Assembly: GCF_006770285.1 (NCBI RefSeq)
Contig: NZ_CP017195.1
Coordinates: 1,054,001-1,118,000, forward strand
DNA: 64,000 nucleotides
Direction: 5' to 3'
From: Lactococcus paracarnosus
GTDB taxonomy: Bacteria > Bacillota > Bacilli > Lactobacillales > Streptococcaceae
The notes under the pieces are model-generated. The model did not search any database. It had not been told where the DNA came from and worked only from the letters and a program-made list of their open reading frames with translations. Shown piece after piece: positions 26,568-34,661 of this stretch; the stretch's first letter is position 1, and each line of letters starts with the position of its first letter. A program made the position numbers and the translations under genes.

Positions 26568-28721
26568 TTAAATCACACAAGACTCACATTGGTTAGCACC
26601 AACTTCATCCCCATTATCGGTGAAGGTACGTACATAATAGATTGATTTCACACCTTTATGGTGGGCATAGTTACGTAGGATATTCAGATCACGTGTTGTT
26701 TGCTTGGTATCTGTTTTCCACTCATATAGACCTGCTGGTATTTCACTACGTAAGAACAAGGTCATCGACAAGCCTTGGTCGACGTGCTTAGTTGCAGCAG
26801 CATAGACATCGATGACACGACGCATATCAAGATCATAAGCACTAACATAGTAAGGAATCGTGTCAGTTGCTAAATCACGTGCAGGATAGTAAATTTTACC
26901 CGTTTTCTTTTCTTGACGTTCTTCAATACGTTGTGTAATCGGATGGATACTTGCTGATACGTCATTAATGTATGAGATAGACCCATTTGGTGCAACTGCA
27001 AGGCGGTTTTGATGATAAAGACCCGTTGCCATGATGTCCTTACGGAGGGCTTGCCAGTCAGCAGCAGTTGGGACATGAATGCCTTCAAATAAGCTAGCGA
27101 CTTTATCAGACAAGTTTTTATCTTCGATATATTGTTCGAAGTAGCTACCATCTGCATATTTTGACTGCTCAAATCCATCAAATGTTTTAGCCATCTTACG
27201 GGCAATGTTCATCGATGATTTAAGCGTATAGAAATTCAATAGCATGAAATAAATATCTGTAAACTCGATAGATTCTGGTGAGCCGTAAGCGATATGGTGT
27301 TTGGCTAAGTAAGAATGAAGTCCCATCGCGCCAAGACCAATCGTATGGGCTTTTTGGTTACCATTTCTGATGGTTGGTACGGCATCGATATCAGAGTTAT
27401 CCGTAACGAATGTGAGTGCCTTAACCATACTGTCGATTGATTTTTCAAAATCAGCTGTTTGCATGAGGTTAACCACGTTTGTCGAGCCAAGATTACAAGA
27501 AATATCGGTGCCCATTGTTTGGTAACTTTGATCGTCATTAATCACAGAAGGACTTTGTACTTGTAGGATTTCAGAACAAAGGTTACTCATGACAATCTTA
27601 CCATTAATCGGGTTAGCACGGTTTGCGACATCGATATTGATGATATAAGGATAACCAGATTCTTGTTGCAATTTAGCGATTTCTTGTTCTAAGTCACGGG
27701 CACGAATACGGTATTTCTTAACTTGATCATTCGCGAGTAAGTTGTCGTATTCAGCTGTGATATCGACATAGCTAAATGGCTTACCGTAAAGGCGTTCAAC
27801 ATCATAGGGGCTAAATAAGAACATGTCTGAATTTGTGCGAACAAGTTCATAGTATTTATCAGGTACTGTAATACCAAGTGATAGTGTTTTAACACGAACT
27901 TTTTCATCTGCATTCTCTTTCTTAGTAGATAAGAAAGCCATGATATCAGGATGAAAGACGCTAAGATAGGTTACACCAGCACCTTGACGTTGGCCAAGTT
28001 GGTTAGAGTAGGAGAAGCTATCCTCGTAAAGTTTCATAACGGGAACAACCCCACTTGCGGCATTCTCGATACCCTTTATAGGGGCACCTGCTTCACGCAA
28101 GTTAGACAGGTTAATCCCAACACCGCCACCGATACGTGACAGTTGGAGGGCTGAGTTGACAGAGCGTCCGATACTGTTCATGTCATCAGTTGCTTGAATC
28201 AAGAAACAAGATACTAGTTCACCACGACGTGAACGACCAGCATTTAAAAAGCTAGGTGTTGCAGGTTGGTAGCGTTGGTTGACCAATTCGTCAGCTAGTG
28301 ATTCAGCAAGCTCCGTATCACCATCAGCGAAGTAGAGGGCATTCATCAGAATACGGTCTTCGATATTCTCGAGGTAAAACTCACCATCATTTGTTTTTAA
28401 AGCATACTGTTGGTAAAACTTGTAGGCAGCCATAAATGATTTGAACTGAAAATTTTGGGCATATAGCCAATCAGATAGAGACGTAATAAAGTCAATACTA
28501 TATTTTTTTATAAAAGCGGTTTCAATATAATCGTTTACAATTAAGTAGTCTATTTTTTCAGCAATTGTTGCAAATGTTTTGAGGTTAGGGGTAACATTTT
28601 CCTCGAAAAAGGCAAGTAGTGCTTCATGATCCTTGTGCAATGGAATTTGTCCATCAACAGGAATATTAATTTCATTGTTGAGACGGAAATAAGTCACGTC
28701 CTTCAAAGTTTTAAGAGACAT
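26568..28721 (-). CDS. nrdE: Class Ib ribonucleotide reductase, alpha subunit
   Basis: The 717-aa large subunit reduces NDPs to dNDPs. Visible are the finger-loop region NRLAVAPNGSISYINDVSAS, an internal cysteine segment RRGELVSCFLIQATDD, MSNLCSEILQ with a catalytic cysteine, and the C-terminal redox pair in NQCESCVI, which NrdH reduces. Between nrdI and nrdE lies a run of three 11-bp repeats that supplies the only ribosome-binding-like sequences (AGAAAG). The gap to nrdF is about 70 bp. Confidence 0.96.
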   Translation of the reverse strand: MSLKTLKDVTYFRLNNEINIPVDGQIPLHKDHEALLAFFEENVTPNLKTFATIAEKIDYLIVNDYIETAFIKKYSIDFITSLSDWLYAQNFQFKSFMAAYKFYQQYALKTNDGEFYLENIEDRILMNALYFADGDTELAESLADELVNQRYQPATPSFLNAGRSRRGELVSCFLIQATDDMNSIGRSVNSALQLSRIGGGVGINLSNLREAGAPIKGIENAASGVVPVMKLYEDSFSYSNQLGQRQGAGVTYLSVFHPDIMAFLSTKKENADEKVRVKTLSLGITVPDKYYELVRTNSDMFLFSPYDVERLYGKPFSYVDITAEYDNLLANDQVKKYRIRARDLEQEIAKLQQESGYPYIINIDVANRANPINGKIVMSNLCSEILQVQSPSVINDDQSYQTMGTDISCNLGSTNVVNLMQTADFEKSIDSMVKALTFVTDNSDIDAVPTIRNGNQKAHTIGLGAMGLHSYLAKHHIAYGSPESIEFTDIYFMLLNFYTLKSSMNIARKMAKTFDGFEQSKYADGSYFEQYIEDKNLSDKVASLFEGIHVPTAADWQALRKDIMATGLYHQNRLAVAPNGSISYINDVSASIHPITQRIEERQEKKTGKIYYPARDLATDTIPYYVSAYDLDMRRVIDVYAAATKHVDQGLSMTLFLRSEIPAGLYEWKTDTKQTTRDLNILRNYAHHKGVKSIYYVRTFTDNGDEVGANQCESCVI

Positions 28722-28727
28722 AAATTT

Positions 28728-28760
28728 AATAACTTTCTAATAACTTTCTAATAACTTCCT
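28728..28760 (-). repeat. Three tandem 11-bp repeats at the nrdI-nrdE junction
   Basis: The unit AATAACTTTCT occurs at 28728-28738 and 28739-28749, and as AATAACTTCCT at 28750-28760. On the coding strand each unit carries AGAAAG or AGGAAG, and the nrdI stop codon lies in the array. The first two units are identical, so unit number may vary between strains. Confidence 0.85.
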
Positions 28761-29104
28761 AATATATCGTTAACAGCAGCGACATCTTCCGTCGTCCCGT
28801 TAAACTCGAAATCATATAAAATAGGCACATGAAATTCAGCTGACATATCCTTAGCAGAATAAATATAAAACTCAGCAAAATTTCTGTTACCACTCGCAAT
28901 AATACCTTGACAAAAACTTGCATTATCAGACATAAAATCCCAAACCTCTTGTAAGATATCTTTTTCGTAGGTTGGGATAATTAAGATAAATGGCTCAGAT
29001 AATGTGAGTGTATCGGAGATAAGGTTAACTCTCTCTTCCGATAGGTTCAGTTTTTTGACAAATCGTGAGACTTGTCTCGTGACACTGTAAAAAGCAATGT
29101 TCAT
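28748..29104 (-). CDS. nrdI: Flavodoxin-like NrdI
   Basis: The 118-aa flavoprotein supplies oxidant for assembly of the NrdF metal-radical cofactor. The flavodoxin-like strand order and the motif IIASGNRNFAEFYIYSAKDMS, with the FMN-binding GNRNF loop, are typical. The start overlaps the nrdH stop (ATGA). The stop falls in the third 11-bp repeat unit. Confidence 0.92.
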   Translation of the reverse strand: MNIAFYSVTRQVSRFVKKLNLSEERVNLISDTLTLSEPFILIIPTYEKDILQEVWDFMSDNASFCQGIIASGNRNFAEFYIYSAKDMSAEFHVPILYDFEFNGTTEDVAAVNDILGSY

Positions 29105-29319
29105 ATTAATTTGGCTAATTCAGCAGGACGAAATCCAGAAAATGACAAACTATCTTTGACGATAATCGGTGCAGCCATGAAGCCCATCTCTTTGACTTGG
29201 TCAATATATTGGGGTTCATCATCAATATTAATCTCTTTAAATTGCACGGCTTTGTCGGCTAACCATTTCTTAACCATGTTACATTGCATACAATTATGCT
29301 TTGAAAATACTGTTACCAT
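29101..29319 (-). CDS. nrdH: NrdH glutaredoxin-like electron donor
   Basis: The 72-aa protein has the active site CMQC (KHNCMQCNMVKKWLADK) and the NrdH C-terminal FSGFRPAELAKL. The frame is open upstream to 29382, but the ATG at 29319 follows a clear AGAGGAG ribosome binding site and gives the family length, so the longer start is rejected. It is the first gene of the nrd operon, behind a promoter and two NrdR boxes. Confidence 0.93.
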   Translation of the reverse strand: MVTVFSKHNCMQCNMVKKWLADKAVQFKEINIDDEPQYIDQVKEMGFMAAPIIVKDSLSFSGFRPAELAKLI

Positions 29320-29353
29320 ATTCGGCACTCCTCTTTGTTTATTGTACCTTATT

Positions 29354-29382
29354 ATTCTATCAATAAAAAAATATATAGTCAA
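29354..29382 (-). promoter_or_regulatory. nrdHIEF promoter
   Basis: On the minus strand: TTGACT (29382-29377), 17 bases, TAGAAT (29359-29354). The NrdR boxes lie just upstream. Confidence 0.65.
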
Positions 29383-29389
29383 GATATTT

Positions 29390-29405
29390 CAACTATATAT
29401 TGTGA
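29390..29405. promoter_or_regulatory. NrdR box, promoter-proximal
   Basis: CAACTATATATTGTGA matches the NrdR consensus acaCwAtATaTwGtgt in its core. Its centre is exactly 31 bp from the next box, the three-turn spacing known for NrdR pairs. Confidence 0.8.
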
Positions 29406-29420
29406 TTTTGATTTTAAAAA

Positions 29421-29436
29421 ACACTATATATTGTGT
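29421..29436. promoter_or_regulatory. NrdR box, distal, overlapping the plsY 3' end
   Basis: ACACTATATATTGTGT is a full match to the NrdR consensus. It covers the last codons and stop of plsY. Confidence 0.85.
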
Positions 29437-30065
29437 TTTTGATGGGTAAGGTTCAAACCGAAATTAAAGACATTTTCAGATTTATTGCGTATCCTTGTGA
29501 TGTTTTCACGGTGTCTAAAGATGATAAAACAGGCAAGAAAGAACATGATCACGGTAAAGACCCAGTCATAAGAAGTGAGAATCAGATGAAGTGATGGGAG
29601 AATTAGAACCAAAATACCGGCACAAGCAGCACCTAAGACACTAGCAAATGAAACCATACTCGTTAAGTAAAAGGCGATGATAAAAATAATGCCTAAAAGA
29701 ACGACAAACCAGGGGCTGTAGCCGAGTAAAAAGCCAGCAGCAGTAGCAACAGCTTTTCCTCCTTTAAAATGATTAAAGATAGAAAAGGTATGGCCTAACA
29801 CAGCAAACAGACCAAAGAGGGCCGGTGAGACTGTCTCTATCCCAAACATCAAAGGGAGTAGTGTCGCAAGGGTCCCTTTAAGCAGATCAAGTATAAAAAC
29901 GACGGAGCCTGCCTTTTTACCTAAAATACGAAAAGTATTTGTTGTGCCGATGTTACCAGATCCATAGTCCTGCAGGTTTTTATGGAAAAAGAATTTACCT
30001 ATCCAAAGACCGGAAGGAATGGAGCCTAATAAATAGGCGACTATTAATAATAATATCGTTGTCAT
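29424..30065 (-). CDS. plsY: Acyl-phosphate:glycerol-3-phosphate acyltransferase
   Basis: The 213-aa integral membrane enzyme transfers acyl groups from acyl-phosphate to glycerol 3-phosphate, the first step of phospholipid synthesis. It has [16 protein letters not shown] and the signature [18 protein letters not shown] (about residues 35-52), FGHTF-like [20 protein letters not shown] (loop 2) and about five spans. The ATG at 30065 is chosen over 30104 because it gives the standard N-terminus. The C-terminal tail HQKHNI is encoded by the distal NrdR box. Confidence 0.93.
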   Translation of the reverse strand: MTTILLLIVAYLLGSIPSGLWIGKFFFHKNLQDYGSGNIGTTNTFRILGKKAGSVVFILDLLKGTLATLLPLMFGIETVSPALFGLFAVLGHTFSIFNHFKGGKAVATAAGFLLGYSPWFVVLLGIIFIIAFYLTSMVSFASVLGAACAGILVLILPSLHLILTSYDWVFTVIMFFLACFIIFRHRENITRIRNKSENVFNFGLNLTHQKHNI

Positions 30066-30094
30066 CTCTATAGTATAACAAAAAATAGGTCGAT

Positions 30095-30123
30095 TTGACA
30101 TCATCTATCAAAAAATATATACT
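30095..30123 (+). promoter_or_regulatory. Promoter of the HdiR-like repressor gene
   Basis: TTGACA (30095-30100), exactly 17 bases, TATACT (30118-30123). Confidence 0.75.
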
Positions 30124-30124
30124 G

Positions 30125-30147
30125 GTGTTAGTTTTAAAAACTAACAC
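30125..30147. promoter_or_regulatory. 23-bp perfect palindrome, probable HdiR autoregulatory operator
   Basis: GTGTTAGTTTT and its exact complement meet around one central A, covering the transcription start of the repressor gene. This position and symmetry fit negative autoregulation. Confidence 0.7.
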
Positions 30148-30163
30148 TAATAAAGGATGACAT

Positions 30164-30856
30164 ATGACACTTTCTGAAAATCTGAAACGCATAAGAGAAA
30201 CGCAAAATCTATCACAACGCCAACTTGCCAAACGACTTGGCGTAGCCAATACGTCTTATTTTGCTTGGGAACAAGGCACGTCTAAACCCAAACAAGCAAA
30301 TCTAGATAAATTGGCACAAGTACTTCACGTCACGCCAGATGCGCTGCTAAAAGATCAAGCTGAAGAATTACTGCAGACATTTAACCAGCTCACTAAAGAT
30401 AGAAAGGAACATGTGATGGCTTATACACAAGACCAATTAACAGGACAAAAACTATCTAGTAAAGAAAAAGTAAGGCAACTCTTTCCATATAAGGTACACG
30501 AAAAGTTATCAGCAGGAACAGGTTTTTCCTACATGGACGATGGTAGTTATGATACAGTTTACTTTGATGCTGAGATGTCCTATGACTTCGCTAGTTGGGT
30601 ATATGGTGATTCGATGGAACCTGTATATGCAGATGGGTCAGTTGCCTTGATCAAAGATGCAACTTTTGATTATGATGGTGCGATTTATGCGATAGACTGG
30701 GACGGGCAAACCTATATCAAAAAAGTTTATAAGGAAGCGGGAGGCTTAAGACTCGTTTCTATTAATGATAACTATCAAGATAAGTTTGCTCCCTTTGACG
30801 AATCTCCTAGGATTGTCGGTAAAATTATCGGTAACTTCTATCCAGTTGATGTGTAA
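30164..30856 (+). CDS. hdiR: HdiR-like self-cleaving XRE/S24 repressor
   Basis: The 230-aa protein joins an N-terminal Cro/CI helix-turn-helix (LSQRQLAKRLGVANTSYFAW, about residues 16-35) to a LexA/S24 peptidase domain. The cleavage pair Ala117-Gly118 lies in EKLSAGTGFSY, the nucleophile Ser150 in YGDSMEPVYADG, and the general-base Lys in YIKKVYK (186/187). In Lactococcus lactis HdiR, RecA-stimulated self-cleavage inactivates the repressor after DNA damage. A consensus promoter and a 23-bp palindrome precede the gene. It is divergent from plsY. Confidence 0.85.
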   Translation: MTLSENLKRIRETQNLSQRQLAKRLGVANTSYFAWEQGTSKPKQANLDKLAQVLHVTPDALLKDQAEELLQTFNQLTKDRKEHVMAYTQDQLTGQKLSSKEKVRQLFPYKVHEKLSAGTGFSYMDDGSYDTVYFDAEMSYDFASWVYGDSMEPVYADGSVALIKDATFDYDGAIYAIDWDGQTYIKKVYKEAGGLRLVSINDNYQDKFAPFDESPRIVGKIIGNFYPVDV

Positions 30857-30898
30857 ATCTCCTCTGGAATATGTATACCAATAATTAACGATTAACAC

Positions 30899-30927
30899 TT
30901 GACATTCTCATTTCTTTTATATATCAT
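30899..30927 (+). promoter_or_regulatory. Promoter of glmS
   Basis: TTGACA (30899-30904), 17 bases, TATCAT (30922-30927). The leader of about 57 nt has no room for a glmS ribozyme. Confidence 0.65.
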
Positions 30928-30990
30928 ACATATATCGGGTTGATAGATTGTTTTATTGACCTATACCAATTTAAAAAAAGAGGATATAGT

Positions 30991-32808
30991 ATGTGTGGAA
31001 TAGTAGGCGTTGTCGGTAGTAAGAATACCCGTGATATTTTGATGCAAGGGTTAGAAAAATTAGAGTATCGTGGCTATGATAGTGCTGGTATTTTTGTAAC
31101 AGATAGTAACCAGCATGCAACATTGATCAAATCAGTTGGTAGAATTGCTGATTTACGAGAAAAAATCGGTATGGATGTTGCGGGTACTTCTGGGATTGGC
31201 CATACACGTTGGGCAACACATGGTAAACCATCAGAGAGCAACGCCCATCCTCATCAATCTTCTGATCATGAGTTTGTCTTAGTTCACAACGGCGTGATTG
31301 AAAACTACTTAGAGATTAAACGTGATTATTTAGGGGCTGACCAGTTTATCGGAGAGACTGACACGGAAATTGCTGTTCATCTCATTGCTAAGCTTGCGAA
31401 AGAAAACAACTTGAGCACAGCTGATGCCTTCAAACAAGCACTCTCTATTATAGAAGGGTCATATGCTTTTGCCTTGATGCATGTATCAGAACCAGATGTA
31501 ATCTATGTTGCAAAAAATAAATCACCGCTTTTGATTGGGCTTGGTGATGGTTATAATATGGTCTGTTCAGATGCTATGGCGATGATCCGTGAAACAAGTG
31601 AATTCATGGAAATTCATGATAATGAACTTGTTATCTTGACAAAAGATCATGTTGAAATTCAAGACATTGATGGTAAGATTTTGACACGTGAGTCTTACAC
31701 AGCAGAGTTAGATATTTCTGATATCGGTAAAGGGACATATCCATTTTACATGTTAAAAGAAATAGATGAGCAACCAGCTGTTATGCGTAAACTGAGTCAA
31801 GTCTATACTGATGAAAAAGGTCATGTCACAGTTGATGACGCGATTATTAACGCATTAGTTGCATCGGATCGGATCTATATCATCGCAGCTGGAACCTCTT
31901 ATAATGCAGGATTTGCCAGCAAATATTTATTAGAAGAGTTGACTGAAAAACCAGTAGAACTTGGTATTTCATCTGAATGGGGCTATAACATGCCACGTCT
32001 TTCTAAAAAACCATTCTTTATCTTCCTATCTCAGTCTGGTGAAACAGCTGATAGCCGTCAAGTTTTGGTCAAGGCTAACGAATTAGGCATTCCTTGTCTA
32101 ACTGTTACAAACGTACCAGGTTCAACCTTGTCACGTGAGGCAAGCTTCACCATGCTCTTACATGCTGGTCCTGAAATTGCGGTTGCATCGACTAAAGCGT
32201 ATACAGCACAGATTGCTGCCTTAGCTTTTCTAGGTAAAGCAGTCGGTCTTAAAATTGATAATAAAAAAGCGATTGACTTTGATGTTGTGCATGAATTATC
32301 CCTTGTAGCACAGTCTATCGAAGCAACCTTGTCTGAAAAAGAGTTGATTGAGAGCAAAGTAGCAGGATTGCTTGAGACGACGCGTAACGCCTTTTATATC
32401 GGACGTGGACAAGATTACTATGTATCGATGGAAGCAAGTCTTAAGTTAAAAGAAGTCTCATATATCCAGTGTGAAGGATTTGCAGCAGGAGAATTGAAAC
32501 ATGGGACGATTGCCTTGATTGAGGAAGGAACACCAGTTATTGCCTTGATCGCTAATAATGCCAAGGTAGCTGCGCATACACGTGGTAACGTATCAGAAGT
32601 TGTCGCACGTGGGGCAAATGTGGTGACGATTGTTGAACAGGACATCGCTAATGCCGATGATGACATCATAACAAATAATGTACACCCGTTCCTATCAAGT
32701 ATTTCTATGGTGATCCCAACACAGTTAATTGCTTATTATGCAAGTTTACACCGTGGCTTAGATGTGGACAAACCACGTAATCTAGCTAAATCAGTAACAG
32801 TTGAATAG
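30991..32808 (+). CDS. glmS: Glutamine-fructose-6-phosphate aminotransferase (isomerising)
   Basis: The 605-aa enzyme makes glucosamine 6-phosphate for peptidoglycan. The start at 30991 is fixed by the processed N-terminal nucleophile cysteine (MCGIVGVVGS); the longer frame from 30940 would bury it. A class-II glutaminase domain (GHTRWATHGKPSESNAHPH) is followed by two SIS domains (IIAAGTSYNAGFASKYLLEE; FIGRGQDYY-like FYIGRGQDYYVSMEASLKLKE), ending in DKPRNLAKSVTVE. The ribosome binding site is AGAGGAT. Confidence 0.97.
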   Translation: MCGIVGVVGSKNTRDILMQGLEKLEYRGYDSAGIFVTDSNQHATLIKSVGRIADLREKIGMDVAGTSGIGHTRWATHGKPSESNAHPHQSSDHEFVLVHNGVIENYLEIKRDYLGADQFIGETDTEIAVHLIAKLAKENNLSTADAFKQALSIIEGSYAFALMHVSEPDVIYVAKNKSPLLIGLGDGYNMVCSDAMAMIRETSEFMEIHDNELVILTKDHVEIQDIDGKILTRESYTAELDISDIGKGTYPFYMLKEIDEQPAVMRKLSQVYTDEKGHVTVDDAIINALVASDRIYIIAAGTSYNAGFASKYLLEELTEKPVELGISSEWGYNMPRLSKKPFFIFLSQSGETADSRQVLVKANELGIPCLTVTNVPGSTLSREASFTMLLHAGPEIAVASTKAYTAQIAALAFLGKAVGLKIDNKKAIDFDVVHELSLVAQSIEATLSEKELIESKVAGLLETTRNAFYIGRGQDYYVSMEASLKLKEVSYIQCEGFAAGELKHGTIALIEEGTPVIALIANNAKVAAHTRGNVSEVVARGANVVTIVEQDIANADDDIITNNVHPFLSSISMVIPTQLIAYYASLHRGLDVDKPRNLAKSVTVE

Positions 32809-32814
32809 CAAGAA

Positions 32815-32846
32815 AAAAAACAGTCTTGTCAAGAGATTGTTTTTTC
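32815..32846 (+). terminator. Terminator after glmS
   Basis: An A-rich stem AAAAAACAGTCTT pairs imperfectly with AAGAGATTGTTTTTT around a short loop. Confidence 0.6.
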
Positions 32847-32875
32847 TTGACAGGTTATTTAGTAAGTGTTATTAT
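32847..32875 (+). promoter_or_regulatory. Promoter of the SRPBCC-marR operon with AAGTGTACTT-type repeat
   Basis: TTGACA (32847-32852), 17 bases, TATTAT (32870-32875). Just downstream, TAAGTGTACTTAAGTA (from about 32878) is a near-palindrome that could bind the MarR protein encoded by the second gene. Confidence 0.5.
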
Positions 32876-32913
32876 AATAAGTGTACTTAAGTAAATATAA
32901 AAAAGGAGATATT

Positions 32914-33336
32914 ATGAAATTTAGTTTTGAAGCACTAACAACAGCCACACCAGAAGAAGTGTGGCAGCACTACGCAGACGTAAATAACTGGTTTGGTTGG
33001 GAGGATGACCTAATCGCGATTCACCTAGATGGGCCATTTGAAAAAGGAATTTCTGGTGAAATGACCTTAACTGGCATGCCACCCATGTCTTTTGACTTAG
33101 TTGAGGTGACAAAGAATCGTAGTTTTTGTGATGAGACAAAAATTCCTGGTTTAGGCTCATTATTTTTCAACCATGAACTGACAGGTACAGAACAGGGGAC
33201 GATCATCAAACATAGTGTTGAATTCATTAGTTTAGAGGCTAGTGATAGTCAAGAGCAGCTTGGCTTTTTAACACAAGTATTTTCAGATGTACCAGAATCA
33301 ATTTTTGCCTTAGCTAAAGTAGCAACAAGCAACTGA
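32914..33336 (+). CDS. SRPBCC-family protein
   Basis: The 140-aa product matches the START/Bet v1-like polyketide cyclase fold: FSFEALTTATPEEVWQHYADVNNWFGWEDDL at the start, where the pattern TxTPExVWxxxxDVxxWxxW is diagnostic, and a central GEMTLTGMPPMSFDLVEV. It likely binds a hydrophobic ligand; the substrate is unknown. ATG 32914, behind AAAGGAGAT, is preferred to 32881. It overlaps the marR gene (TGATG), so the regulator may respond to the same ligand. Confidence 0.78.
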   Translation: MKFSFEALTTATPEEVWQHYADVNNWFGWEDDLIAIHLDGPFEKGISGEMTLTGMPPMSFDLVEVTKNRSFCDETKIPGLGSLFFNHELTGTEQGTIIKHSVEFISLEASDSQEQLGFLTQVFSDVPESIFALAKVATSN

Positions 33337-33788
33337 TGGCATTTGAATCAAAGTATGCTGACAATGCTGGTAAATCTATCGGCCTTTCATTTATAAAAGC
33401 CTATAATGTCTGGCATAGAAGGATTAAAAGTAAGTTAAGTGACCTCGGTCTGACACATCCACAGTTTGTTGTGCTAGCATCACTAGGTTATTTGGAGAAG
33501 CACCAAGAGGAGGTTAGGCAAATAGATATCGCCAACAATGCTGATATAGATGTCATGACCTGTTCTACGATTGTTAGAAATCTGGAAAAGCTTGCCTTAG
33601 TTTATCGTTGTACATCAAAACAAGATACACGTGCCAAAGTTCTATCGATTACTGATGAAGGCAATCAGATACTAAGTCAGGCCTTGACGCTTGTTGAAGG
33701 TGTAGATACAGCTTTCTTTTCAGTTCTTGATGGTGATCAAGCTGTCTTAAATCAGCTTCTAAAAAAATTGATTGCTAAAGGGAAGTAG
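33336..33788 (+). CDS. MarR-family transcriptional regulator
   Basis: The 150-aa winged-helix protein has HPQFVVLASLGYLEK, IDIANNADIDVMTCSTIVRNLEKLALV (recognition region) and the wing CTSKQDTRAKVLSITDEGNQIL. It is coupled to the SRPBCC gene by a one-base overlap of stop and start. Probably it regulates its own operon. Its ligand is not known. Confidence 0.88.
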   Translation: MAFESKYADNAGKSIGLSFIKAYNVWHRRIKSKLSDLGLTHPQFVVLASLGYLEKHQEEVRQIDIANNADIDVMTCSTIVRNLEKLALVYRCTSKQDTRAKVLSITDEGNQILSQALTLVEGVDTAFFSVLDGDQAVLNQLLKKLIAKGK

Positions 33789-33827
33789 GGCACACTAGGA
33801 TAACTGATGACAATCAGTTCAAAAATA

Positions 33828-33867
33828 AAAAAGCAATTTCTCCAAATTATCAGAGAAATTGCTTTTT
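33828..33867. terminator. Bidirectional terminator between marR and gatD
   Basis: A 15-bp perfect stem, AAAAAGCAATTTCTC and its complement, flanks a 10-nt loop between convergent operons. Confidence 0.85.
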
Positions 33868-33884
33868 ATCTGCTATAAAATAGG

Positions 33885-34661
33885 TTATGAGTCAACTTTT
33901 CTTTTGCTGTCTAAGACTTTCTGACCTTTTTGTTCATCTGCTAAAATCGTTTCAAAAGCAGGAATGCTAGCTTCTGGATATTTTTGGATTAATGCATCAC
34001 AGACGATACGATAGGCAAGCCTGACATTTCGTGAAAGCAGTGGACCATGGAAGTAAGACCCATAGACATTTTTATAATGCATGCCTTCAGTGCCGTCTTC
34101 GCTATTATTTCCTTGTCCTGTAATGACACGACCAAGTGGCTTTTGACCCGCTGCTAAAAAGGTTCGTCCTTGGTGATTTTCAAACCCATAGTAGGTTTCG
34201 TCAAACTCTTCATTATATATCTCGATATCACCAATGAAGCGATTGTTCTCTTGACTTAAGGTATAATGATCCATAGCAGAAATACCTTTTAGTTTTTGGC
34301 CACTTGCATTGGTATGGTACTGTCCAAGAAACTGGAAGCCACCACAAATTGCTAACATAACACCATCAGCTTCAATGAATTTCTTTAATTCTTCTGCCTT
34401 AGATGGTAAATCTTCACTGACAATAAGTTGTTCAAAGTCTTGTCCACCACCAAAAAATGCCATGTCATAGTCGGAAGCTTGGAAGTCATCTCCAAGAGAC
34501 ACGATGTCAAATGTCATCTTGACCCCAAGTTTTTCTCCGACATACTTGAGCATCAGGATATTACCATTATCACCATAGGTGTTCATCAGATCCCCATAAA
34601 GGTGGGCGACGCGTAGATTATAAGGAAATTCTCCGCTAGACTGGATAGATGTATAGGTCAT
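33885..34661 (-). CDS. gatD: Lipid II isoglutaminyl synthase, glutaminase subunit
   Basis: The 258-aa CobB/CobQ-like glutamine amidotransferase has the cysteine nucleophile in [15 protein letters not shown] (about residue 110) and the histidine in [13 protein letters not shown]. It feeds ammonia to MurT to amidate D-Glu of the lipid II stem peptide. The start overlaps the murT stop by four bases. In the related Streptococcus and Staphylococcus systems the pair is essential. Confidence 0.92.
   Translation of the reverse strand: MTYTSIQSSGEFPYNLRVAHLYGDLMNTYGDNGNILMLKYVGEKLGVKMTFDIVSLGDDFQASDYDMAFFGGGQDFEQLIVSEDLPSKAEELKKFIEADGVMLAICGGFQFLGQYHTNASGQKLKGISAMDHYTLSQENNRFIGDIEIYNEEFDETYYGFENHQGRTFLAAGQKPLGRVITGQGNNSEDGTEGMHYKNVYGSYFHGPLLSRNVRLAYRIVCDALIQKYPEASIPAFETILADEQKGQKVLDSKRKVDS

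Noticed and set aside
28728..28760. CRISPR-like array
   Set aside because: Units are 11 bp with no spacers; it is a simple tandem repeat. No CRISPR array or cas gene was seen anywhere in the window.
30928..30990. glmS ribozyme
   Set aside because: The leader is far too short for a glmS ribozyme and lacks its conserved core.
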